A DNA stretch of 64,000 bases, taken from contig NZ_CP062165.1 of NCBI RefSeq assembly GCF_014844075.1, forward strand, positions 6,324,001-6,388,000, written 5' to 3'. The notes under the pieces were generated by a model, which searched no databases, was not told the DNA's origin, and was given only the letters and a program-made list of their open reading frames with translations. This document shows, one piece after another, positions 57,249 through 64,000 of this stretch; the first letter of the stretch is position 1, and each line of letters opens with the position of its first letter. Made by a program: the position numbers and the translations under genes. The DNA comes from Paenibacillus sp. JNUCC-31. GTDB lineage: Bacteria; Bacillota; Bacilli; Paenibacillales; Paenibacillaceae.

Positions 57249-58196
57249 ATGAACGGAGTACGTGCACCACAAGGTCAGGCAACAAGAAGAGCGGATTTGC
57301 AGATGCTGCTCGCAACGGTAATATGGGGATCATCCTATCTGTTTATGAAATCCGGACTGGAGTCCATGCAGGAACTGAATTTGGTCGCTTTCCGGTTTGG
57401 AATTGCCTTTATCGCAGCGGCTGTCCTTTTCCATCGGCGATTGTTCAGAATGGATCGAAGAACGCTTGTCGCAGGGGCAATCATGGGAACAGCGTTATTC
57501 GCGGCCTTTGTATTGATCACTTATGGAGTACAGCGCACGACGGCTTCCCAGGCGGGATTCCTAATCAGTTTGGCAGTGATCTTTGTGCCCATTCTGACGA
57601 CAATTCTGCATCGGCGAATGCCAGACTTGCGGTTAACCCTAAGTATTCTCGTGGCGGTAACCGGGCTTGCATTGCTGACACTTCAACATGAGCTCAGTCT
57701 GCATATGGGGGATATCCTTTGCATTCTCGCAGCATTAATGTACGCGATCTACATTATGATTGCTGGCAAGTATACGCCGAAGCATGATCCGCTAACCCTG
57801 GGAACGGTTCAACTGGGCGTTGCAGCCCTGTGGGGGTTGGCTGCTACTTTTATGTTGGAGACACCGCGTCTGCCTGACACACCTCAATCTTGGGCAGCCA
57901 TTCTGGGTCTTGGTGTACTGTGCAGCGGCATGGGGTACATTTTGCAGACTCTTGCCCAGCGGCATGCTTCACCAACAAGAACGAGTCTGATCTTTTCACT
58001 CGAACCGTTGTTTGCCGCAGCATTTGCGTTTACCTTTCAAGGGGAGTCTCTTACACTGCAAGGGTATGCGGGTGCAGCGCTGATGCTTTTTGGTGTTCTA
58101 ATTACAGAGATCAGAGTTCCTTATCCATGGCTTTCGCGCAGAAAGGGAGCGGCATTACAGACCGAACTGGGAGATCAGGGAGCATCGGGCATATAA
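57249..58196 (+). CDS. EamA/DMT-family transporter
   Basis: This is a 315-residue protein with ten membrane segments in two EamA repeats; the first begins LQMLLATVIWGSSYLFMKSG and the second DILCILAALMYAIYIMIAGK. Family members export amino acids or other metabolites. Divergent transcription with the LysR gene suggests that the regulator senses the exported compound. It has a strong terminator. AAGGTAGAAGCAAG is a poor ribosome site before ATG 57249. Confidence 0.88.
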   Translation: MNGVRAPQGQATRRADLQMLLATVIWGSSYLFMKSGLESMQELNLVAFRFGIAFIAAAVLFHRRLFRMDRRTLVAGAIMGTALFAAFVLITYGVQRTTASQAGFLISLAVIFVPILTTILHRRMPDLRLTLSILVAVTGLALLTLQHELSLHMGDILCILAALMYAIYIMIAGKYTPKHDPLTLGTVQLGVAALWGLAATFMLETPRLPDTPQSWAAILGLGVLCSGMGYILQTLAQRHASPTRTSLIFSLEPLFAAAFAFTFQGESLTLQGYAGAALMLFGVLITEIRVPYPWLSRRKGAALQTELGDQGASGI

Positions 58197-58213
58197 TTTA
58201 GAACTAAAGGAAG

Positions 58214-58260
58214 GGTTCATCCATCATCTTCATCGTGAAGGTGGTGGATGAACTTTTTTT
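58214..58260 (+). terminator. Intrinsic terminator of the EamA gene
   Basis: GTTCATCCATCATCTTCA (58215-58232) pairs with TGAAGGTGGTGGATGAAC (58236-58253) with few mismatches, followed by TTTTTTT. Confidence 0.9.
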
Positions 58261-58300
58261 GTTATGTTATCCAGATGATGTGTTGAATGACGTGGATATT

Positions 58301-58322
58301 AACCTAACAAAACGGTTTTTTT
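58301..58322. promoter_or_regulatory. Candidate LacI-type operator upstream of the regulator gene
   Basis: AACCTAACAAAACGGTTTTT (58301-58320) lies 65 bases before the LacI start. A close relative, AACCTAACAAATTGTTTTTT, lies at 59628-59647 before the mannosidase gene. AACAAA and GTTT form the inverted core. Shared sites in front of a LacI gene and its neighbour suggest autoregulation and control of both. Confidence 0.6.
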
Positions 58323-58386
58323 CATAACATGTTTGGTGGGAACTCTTTTTTTATGCTACACTAAATGAAAAATAAAGGAAAAACGG

Positions 58387-59421
58387 GTGAGAAGGATGGG
58401 CAAAAGAGTAACCATGCAGCAAATTGCCGATGCTGCGGGGGTATCCAAATTCGCAGTCTCTCGTGCGTTGACAGGCAAACCCGGTGTCAGTGAACATACC
58501 CGGGAGATGATTGTGAGGACGGCAGGACAGCTCGGATATTTCAAAGCTGAACCGAAGCGTTATCTCGTGGAAACTCCTGCAGAACAGGAGTTGAAGTCAG
58601 AGCGACAGGGGACGATTTTGATTTTGTTTCCCAATATCCGTTCACAGAATCGCTCCTCTCTATACTGGGGCCCCATCTTTGACGGAATATCTGCACGTTT
58701 GAATGAGAAGGGCATGGACATCCTGACCTTAACCGAGCCTTCTTCGGATCGCATGTTTTCAGTTCTTAATCCTGAAGCCATCAGCGGGATTATTACCGTT
58801 GGTTCCATCTCCACATCCGTACTGCTCGAAATCTACCGACTTCACATTCCGCTTGTGATGGTTGATCATGAAGACCCGGCAATCCATGGAGATACGGTGT
58901 TTACAGACAACATGAAATGCATGAAGGAACTGGTGCTGATGCTTGTTGGAAAGGGCTACAGGCGGCTACAGTTTGCCGGAGAACTTCCTGATGCAGCCAG
59001 TTTCAGAGAGCGATGGCTCGGCTATCGTTCGGTACTGGAAGAGATGCAGCTGCAGTCCTCGCAGCAAGCAGATTTGTTGGGACCCGATCTGAACCACATT
59101 CGGGAATCTATTATCGCCATGAAGATGGAAGACATCCCAGAAGTGATGGTATGTGCCAATGATCACATGGCTGTGGTTGCGATTGGTGCACTTCAAAGAA
59201 GAGGCATTGCAGTCCCTGAACGATGTGCAGTAACCGGGTTCGATAATACGCGTTCAGAAGAACCTATTCTCGCTACAGTTCATATTAACAAGGAAAATCT
59301 GGGAATACGGGCAGTGGACCAGTTATTGTGGCGCATGGAACATCCGGACAGGCCTTTTGAAAGAAAGCTGATCTATTCGGAATTAATCATCCGTGATGAG
59401 TACAATGCAATCTTACAATGA
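58387..59421 (+). CDS. LacI-family transcriptional regulator
   Basis: This is a 344-residue protein. The HTH and hinge read TMQQIADAAGVSKFAVSRAL and VSEHTREMIVRTAGQLGYF. The periplasmic-binding-type domain includes GIITVGSISTSVLLEIYRLH, VMVCANDHMAVVAIGALQRR and VTGFDNTRSEEPILATVHIN. It should respond to a sugar, probably a mannoside given the beta-mannosidase gene immediately downstream. AAAGGA (58373-58378) precedes GTG 58387; ATG 58396 is an alternative start. Its terminator lies at 59487. Confidence 0.9.
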   Translation: MRRMGKRVTMQQIADAAGVSKFAVSRALTGKPGVSEHTREMIVRTAGQLGYFKAEPKRYLVETPAEQELKSERQGTILILFPNIRSQNRSSLYWGPIFDGISARLNEKGMDILTLTEPSSDRMFSVLNPEAISGIITVGSISTSVLLEIYRLHIPLVMVDHEDPAIHGDTVFTDNMKCMKELVLMLVGKGYRRLQFAGELPDAASFRERWLGYRSVLEEMQLQSSQQADLLGPDLNHIRESIIAMKMEDIPEVMVCANDHMAVVAIGALQRRGIAVPERCAVTGFDNTRSEEPILATVHINKENLGIRAVDQLLWRMEHPDRPFERKLIYSELIIRDEYNAILQ

Positions 59422-59486
59422 AGTGAACGAACGTTAATCCGAAATTTCGAGAAGGAAACAGGCAAGTCATATCAAAAGATTTGGTG

Positions 59487-59522
59487 AAAAGACATGGAGA
59501 GAGAGGGCTTCATGTCTTTTTT
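59487..59522 (+). terminator. Terminator of the LacI gene
   Basis: AAAAGACATG (59487-59496) pairs with CATGTCTTTT (59511-59520) around a 14-base loop, followed by TTG. The T-run is provided by the stem itself. Confidence 0.85.
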
Positions 59523-59627
59523 GTTTAGTGAAAAAGGACTTTAAGAAATAAATTACAAAACAGATTGACTGAATTGTGCTTATCATGTTAATTTTGTTTT
59601 GTAAGTTATTTATTTTTATGATAACAA

Positions 59628-59648
59628 AACCTAACAAATTGTTTTTTT
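59628..59648. promoter_or_regulatory. Candidate LacI-type operator before the mannosidase gene
   Basis: AACCTAACAAATTGTTTTTT followed by T, 29 bases before the start. AACAAATTGTT is a near-palindrome. Upstream, TTGACT at 59565-59570 may be a -35 box with a weak -10 17 bases later, so the operator would lie downstream of the transcription start. Confidence 0.6.
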
Positions 59649-59676
59649 AACTACTTTAACGATAACGGAGGCTGTT

Positions 59677-62223
59677 ATGAGCAAAGTACATTCGCAGACT
59701 TTTCAGAATTGGACGTTCAAGGCTTGTGAGGATCAAGAATGGATGCCGGCTCACGTACCCGGCTGTGTGCATACGGATTTGCTGAAACTGGGTAAAATTC
59801 CGGACCCTTTCTATGGAACGAACGAAAAAGACGTTCAATGGATCGACAAGATAGACTGGGAGTATCGCACTGAATTTGAAATTAATGAAGCACTGCTGTC
59901 GCAAGAACATCTGGAGCTGGTCTTTGATGGTCTGGATACGTATGCAGATGTGTACGTGAATGAACAACATGTGTTGTCGGCAGACAATATGTTCCGGGTG
60001 TGGAGAGCTAATGTGAAATCGGTTGTAAAGGCAAGTGGCAACGTTCTTCGAATACGTTTTCGGTCTCCGATACAGGAAGATCTGCCGAAGCTGGAGAAGC
60101 TCGGATATGCTCTTCCTGCATCGAACGATCAATCTGATGTGGGTGGACTAGGCGACAAAAGAGTAAGTATTTTTGCACGGAAAGCCCCGTATCATTATGG
60201 TTGGGACTGGGGTCCGCGTTTTGTGACCAGCGGAATCTGGCGTGAAGCACGTCTGGAAGGCTGGACCGACGTACGGATTAATGATGTATTCATTCAGCAA
60301 AATGAAGTAACCGCTGCTTCCGCCTCCCTGACTGCGGTCGTGGAAGTAGAGTCTGCGCAACCAATAGAAACGGTTATTCGGGTAGGAACGGATGGACAGA
60401 GCTGGGAGCAGGCTGTAACCCTGAAACCGGGTGTCCAGACTGTTGAGGTTCCAATCTCGATTGATGAGCCGAAGCTGTGGTGGAGTCGCGGACTGGGTGA
60501 ACCGCATAGGTATTCATTCGTTACGGAAGTGATTCAGGGTGAGCAGGTTGTGGCTGAGTCCACGGTCAAAACGGGTATACGTTCGATTCGTCTGGTTCGT
60601 GATCAAGATGAAGCGGGAGCATCCTTTTATTTTGAACTGAACGGAGTTGCCGTTTTTGCCAAAGGTGCGAACCACATTCCCAATGACAGCTTCATAACCG
60701 AAGTGACACGTGAGCGTTATCTGCATGAAATAGTGTCTGCTGCCGAGTCCAACATGAATATGCTTCGCGTATGGGGTGGTGGCTTCTATGAAGAAGACGT
60801 GTTTTACGAGTTGTGTGACGAATACGGTTTGCTCGTATGGCAGGACTTTATGTTTGCTTGCAGCATGTATCCTGGAGACGAGGCTTTCCTGAACAGTGTG
60901 AAACATGAGGCAATTGATAATGTAAAACGTCTGCGTAATCATCCAAGTATCGTGCTGTGGTGCGGCAATAACGAGATTGATTCGGCATGGGCACAATACA
61001 TTGAGGATGGTGGATGGGGCTGGAAAAAAGATTACAACGCCGAGCAAAGAGAACGCATTTGGGCGGATTACGAAGCCATTTTCCATGATCTTTTGCCGGA
61101 AGTGGTTGAAGCGTATGCCCCAGGTGTGGATTACTGGCCTTCTTCGCCACTCGTATCCCTGTCGGGAGACGAGAAACAACATGCTCACCCATCCACGTCA
61201 GAGGGGGATATTCACTATTGGGGTGTGTGGCACAATGTGGAGCCATTTGAGAACTACAATGTTCATGTTGGCCGCTTCATGAGTGAGTATGGCTTCCAGT
61301 CCTTCCCTGAATATGATTCGGTTCGCAAGTATGCGGAGGAAGAGGACCTGGCACTGGAGTCTGAAGTGATGCTGGCCCATCAGAAGAACGGTGCGGGCAA
61401 TCGACTGATCAAGCAATATATGGACATGTACATGCATGAACCAAAGGATTTCCCATCTTTCCTCTATATGAGCCAGGTGCTTCAGGCTGAAGCCATGAAA
61501 ACAGCCATTGAGGCTCACCGTCGCCGCAAACCGTTCTGTATGGGAACGCTCTACTGGCAGATGAACGATTGCTGGCCGGTGGCTTCCTGGGCGGGTATGG
61601 ATTACTTTGGACGCTGGAAAGCATTGCAATATTACGCCAAACGCAGCTTCAGCGATGTCTTGGTATCTGTAGACGGCACGAAGGAAGATGTGATCGATAT
61701 TTATCTGATCTCGGATCAGCTTGAACCTGTGAAAGGCAAACTGCAGCTGCGCTTGATCGGCTTTGATGGCACGGTATACCGTGAAGAGGAGCATGAAGTC
61801 GCTCTGGCATCCAACTCCGGTCAACAGGTACTGTCATTAAGCCAGGCGGAATGGCTGGAAGGTCGCGATGCGGCAACAACATTGCTGCGCATTGATCTGA
61901 AGCAGGATGGGGCAGCCGATATTGTACAGGAGCATTATTTTGCACCATCCAAGGACATTGCACTGCAACCAGCGCAGATTAAGGTAACCGAAGTGACCGA
62001 GAACGATGGCGTACATTGGGTCCTGGAAAGTGATGTACTTGCCAAACAAGTGTGGATTTCTACTGAGGCAGAAGGAGTATTCTCGGACAATTTCTTCGAC
62101 CTCATTCCTGGCATTCCGGTGAAGGTCAAGTTTACTTCCAGAGCTGGATTACAGGATGCTGATGCCGTATCCAAAGCGGGAGACATTCAGGTTCGTTCCA
62201 TGGCTGACTTTATTAAATTGTAA
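59677..62223 (+). CDS. GH2 beta-mannosidase
   Basis: This is an 848-residue cytoplasmic enzyme with no signal peptide. The N-terminal sugar-binding domain has DQEWMPAHVPGCVHTDLL and LVFDGLDTYADVYVN. The catalytic barrel has MLRVWGGGFYEEDVFYELCD, IVLWCGNNEID with acid/base Glu433, and MSEYGFQSFPEYDS with nucleophile Glu537, then MGTLYWQMNDCWPVASW. It hydrolyses terminal beta-mannose from manno-oligosaccharides. The GGAGG-like site ACGGAGGC precedes ATG 59677. It is probably repressed by the LacI protein next door. Confidence 0.92.
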   Translation: MSKVHSQTFQNWTFKACEDQEWMPAHVPGCVHTDLLKLGKIPDPFYGTNEKDVQWIDKIDWEYRTEFEINEALLSQEHLELVFDGLDTYADVYVNEQHVLSADNMFRVWRANVKSVVKASGNVLRIRFRSPIQEDLPKLEKLGYALPASNDQSDVGGLGDKRVSIFARKAPYHYGWDWGPRFVTSGIWREARLEGWTDVRINDVFIQQNEVTAASASLTAVVEVESAQPIETVIRVGTDGQSWEQAVTLKPGVQTVEVPISIDEPKLWWSRGLGEPHRYSFVTEVIQGEQVVAESTVKTGIRSIRLVRDQDEAGASFYFELNGVAVFAKGANHIPNDSFITEVTRERYLHEIVSAAESNMNMLRVWGGGFYEEDVFYELCDEYGLLVWQDFMFACSMYPGDEAFLNSVKHEAIDNVKRLRNHPSIVLWCGNNEIDSAWAQYIEDGGWGWKKDYNAEQRERIWADYEAIFHDLLPEVVEAYAPGVDYWPSSPLVSLSGDEKQHAHPSTSEGDIHYWGVWHNVEPFENYNVHVGRFMSEYGFQSFPEYDSVRKYAEEEDLALESEVMLAHQKNGAGNRLIKQYMDMYMHEPKDFPSFLYMSQVLQAEAMKTAIEAHRRRKPFCMGTLYWQMNDCWPVASWAGMDYFGRWKALQYYAKRSFSDVLVSVDGTKEDVIDIYLISDQLEPVKGKLQLRLIGFDGTVYREEEHEVALASNSGQQVLSLSQAEWLEGRDAATTLLRIDLKQDGAADIVQEHYFAPSKDIALQPAQIKVTEVTENDGVHWVLESDVLAKQVWISTEAEGVFSDNFFDLIPGIPVKVKFTSRAGLQDADAVSKAGDIQVRSMADFIKL

Positions 62224-62241
62224 TTATAAGCTAAACAGCAT

Positions 62242-62283
62242 AATCGTTGAGATCTTCCTCTGGGGGATTTCAACGATTTTTTA
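62242..62283 (+). terminator. Terminator of the mannosidase gene
   Basis: AATCGTTGA (62242-62250) pairs with TCAACGATT (62270-62278), followed by TTTTTATTTTG. Confidence 0.85.
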
Positions 62284-62349
62284 TTTTGTGAGTGCGGAAA
62301 CAAAAGCGGACTTCAAAGATAAGTCCAACCGCTGCTTCTGCCCATTGTT

Positions 62350-62386
62350 AAAGGCCCGAGTGCACTTGTGCATCCCCGGGCCTTTT
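62350..62386. terminator. Terminator between the convergent mannosidase and galactosidase genes
   Basis: AAAGGCCCG (62350-62358) pairs with CGGGCCTTT (62377-62385), and TGCAC/GTGCA extend the stem inside. T and A runs on either side allow use on both strands; it mainly serves the minus-strand gene. Confidence 0.8.
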
Positions 62387-62423
62387 CATATTTTCATTTT
62401 GTGATAAGCTGCATAGTTGCTGC

Positions 62424-64000
62424 TTATTGAATCTCCAAGATCTCGATTTCATATGGGCCAAGTTCCAAATGAGTGCTTTTATTATTTCCGTCCAGTGCAC
62501 TCTTGTATGAGGAATGTAACGGAATGGAGACGGGTTCAGGACTTAAATTCAGGATAAAACGAAATGTACCATTCGGCCCTGAGCGGGTTGTAACTTGGAC
62601 ACCGTCTGGCAGGGATTGAATTCCGGACAGGCCACAATGTTCAGCGATGTTTCGCAATAACTGGCTCAAATAAGCTTCATCCGGCTGGGTCGCCACATAA
62701 TAGACTGCACCTTTACCCCAGTTGTTTTGGGTGACAGCCGCACTTTCGGCATAAAATTGATCTGCATAAACTGCGATTGGCTGTGCCGTGTCCAGTTCCA
62801 ATACATCAGCCCATTGTGTAGCAGCATACATGTTGCCTTGTTCATCCCGAATTTGAATTCGGTCACTACCGACAGGGTCATATTCGGTCACGCGCACGCC
62901 AGAACAAGCAGATAACAAACCTGGAAGCGGAGCCATGACACAGACATTGTTATTGTTTTTGACACCCGAGCGATGCGTCAGGATCAATATACCGCCATCC
63001 GCTGCAAAAGCTTGCAAACGTTCTGCTGTGTTCTCGTCCAGCAAATACAGGTGTGGTGCAATGATGATTTTGTAGCCATCCAGCGTATTCGTAGTGTGTA
63101 TGACATCTGTACCGAGGCCGAGTTTGGTCAGGGCACGATGCCATACTTTTATATTTTCGTAGTACTCCAGCCCTTCGGCCTGCGGCTGAATCCGAAGGGC
63201 ATTTAATTGATCATGCGAATGCAGGATGGCGACTTCGTTCTGCAACGTGGAGCCCTGCAGGCGTTCACCGAGACGGTTCACTTCGGTACATAGTTGTTGA
63301 AACTCCTTGAACCGTCGCCCTGGAACATTGCTGTGATCAATCAGGCCATGCCAGAACTGTTCTGCTCCTATCGTGGCGCTGCGCCAGCGGAAATGTACGA
63401 CCGCATCCGCTCCGCGAGCAATGGTCTGCCAGGAGTAAGCACGCAGGAAGCCGGGCTGGGGTGTACGCCACATCGGAAACCAGCATCCCGGAGGTCCGCT
63501 AAGCTGCTCCATGATCCAGAAATTGCGGCGTTTGATGCCTCGTGTCAGATCTAACGACAAAGCGCCACTGTAAGGTGCGGTGTCCGTTTTGTTCGGTGAA
63601 GGGTTCGGATAGTAGTCAAAGGAAGCGAAATCCAGATCCTGACCGATTTTATATTGATCTGCTTTTTGCGGATAGCTGTGAAAATTATGAGTGACAAAAT
63701 GATCGGGACAGTTATGCCGAATGATCTCGATTTGGATGCTTTGAAAAGCCACAATGGAATCCGACTGAAAACGGGAGTAGTCCAGCAGAAAAGAAGGATT
63801 CTGAAACGGAGAGCCGCCATATGGTGGCTCCACCTGTTCCCAATCGCTGTATTCTCCACTCCAGACAACAGTACCCCAAGCCTGGTTGAGCTGCCCTAGT
63901 GTATTGTACCGGGCACGAACCCACTCGCGAAAAGCCTCTGAACAAGCAGTACACTGACAATCCGTGAAACTGAATTCATTATCGGTCTGCCAGCCAATGA
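62424..64000 (-). CDS. GH42 beta-galactosidase (N-terminal part outside the window)
   Basis: The minus-strand frame is open to the right edge, giving the last 525 or so residues. At the edge IGWQTDNEFSFTDCQCTACS has the acid/base Glu (63975-63977) and the zinc-type Cys cluster of GH42. Further on, NFWIMEQLSGPPGCW carries the nucleophile Glu (63507-63509), HFRWRSATIGAEQFWHG the barrel end, and IIAPHLYLL the start of the trimerisation domain. It hydrolyses beta-galactosides in the cytoplasm. The M codon at 63833 is internal, not the start. Confidence 0.9.
   Translation of the reverse strand, partial: IGWQTDNEFSFTDCQCTACSEAFREWVRARYNTLGQLNQAWGTVVWSGEYSDWEQVEPPYGGSPFQNPSFLLDYSRFQSDSIVAFQSIQIEIIRHNCPDHFVTHNFHSYPQKADQYKIGQDLDFASFDYYPNPSPNKTDTAPYSGALSLDLTRGIKRRNFWIMEQLSGPPGCWFPMWRTPQPGFLRAYSWQTIARGADAVVHFRWRSATIGAEQFWHGLIDHSNVPGRRFKEFQQLCTEVNRLGERLQGSTLQNEVAILHSHDQLNALRIQPQAEGLEYYENIKVWHRALTKLGLGTDVIHTTNTLDGYKIIIAPHLYLLDENTAERLQAFAADGGILILTHRSGVKNNNNVCVMAPLPGLLSACSGVRVTEYDPVGSDRIQIRDEQGNMYAATQWADVLELDTAQPIAVYADQFYAESAAVTQNNWGKGAVYYVATQPDEAYLSQLLRNIAEHCGLSGIQSLPDGVQVTTRSGPNGTFRFILNLSPEPVSIPLHSSYKSALDGNNKSTHLELGPYEIEILEIQ

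Noticed and set aside
59656..61963. Several minus-strand frames of 100-224 codons opposite the mannosidase gene
   Set aside because: They have no ribosome sites or domains, and the plus-strand frame is a complete GH2 enzyme.
1..64000. CRISPR array, tRNA/rRNA genes, prophage or conjugation genes
   Set aside because: No regularly spaced repeats, no cloverleaf or rRNA-like stretch, and no phage structural, integrase or relaxase-like protein was seen.

Overview
The window looks like chromosomal DNA of a low-to-medium GC, spore-forming Gram-positive bacterium, most likely a Paenibacillus. Supporting signs are AGGAGG ribosome sites with many TTG and GTG starts, a YesM/YesN-type two-component pair beside a sugar ABC transporter, an SLH-anchored GH18 protein, a YmfJ-like DUF3243 protein, CtaB, and a CE4 deacetylase carrying a CBM36. 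This is inference from gene content; there is no rRNA or marker gene to fix the species.

Region 1 (1 to about 33 kb) is an AT-rich accessory stretch. Every gene lies on the + strand and most are single, unrelated small genes with their own ribosome site: 13 intact GNAT acetyltransferases, three intact Nudix hydrolases, P-loop kinases, aminoglycoside-phosphotransferase-like proteins, a serine hydrolase, an HD-CHAP fusion, a methyltransferase, DinB, DUF3626, DUF1801 and others. Several are visibly broken: an APH missing its N-lobe, a nucleotidyltransferase-GNAT chimera, a frameshifted lipoprotein-like gene joined to a Nudix start, and further Nudix fragments. Between about 230 and 9750 the intergenic DNA carries related elements with TAAC...GTTA ends, the best being an attC-like imperfect hairpin at 8567-8623. 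The layout resembles a gene-cassette array, but no integron integrase is visible. A leader-peptide attenuator (SD, 18-codon ORF, hairpin over the next SD) precedes the kinase gene at 3086. CE4-CBM36, cysK and an acetylhydrolase-like gene also lie in this stretch.

Region 2 (32.6-45 kb) has higher GC and looks like ordinary Paenibacillus chromosome: glutathione peroxidase, AraC regulator, acyl-ACP thioesterase, then a divergent FAD oxidoreductase/AraC pair and a YesM kinase, YesN regulator, sugar-binding lipoprotein and two CUT1 permeases with no ATPase. A 159-bp TA-flanked inverted-repeat element has landed at the kinase/regulator junction; it supplies the kinase stop codon and separates two genes that would otherwise overlap.

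Region 3 (45.2-46.7 kb) is an IS110-family element inserted in the T-rich tail of a terminator. Its 5' non-coding part folds like a bridge RNA, and its internal-loop sequences match the element ends and the flanks.

Region 4 (46.7-64 kb) holds housekeeping and carbohydrate genes: a nitroreductase-like protein, SLH-GH18 protein, thioredoxin-reductase-like flavoprotein, FAD oxidase with a half-size MFS protein, DUF3243, CtaB, a TPR protein, divergent LysR/EamA genes, then LacI regulator, GH2 beta-mannosidase and the converging GH42 beta-galactosidase that runs off the right edge. Most transcription units here end in clear intrinsic terminators.
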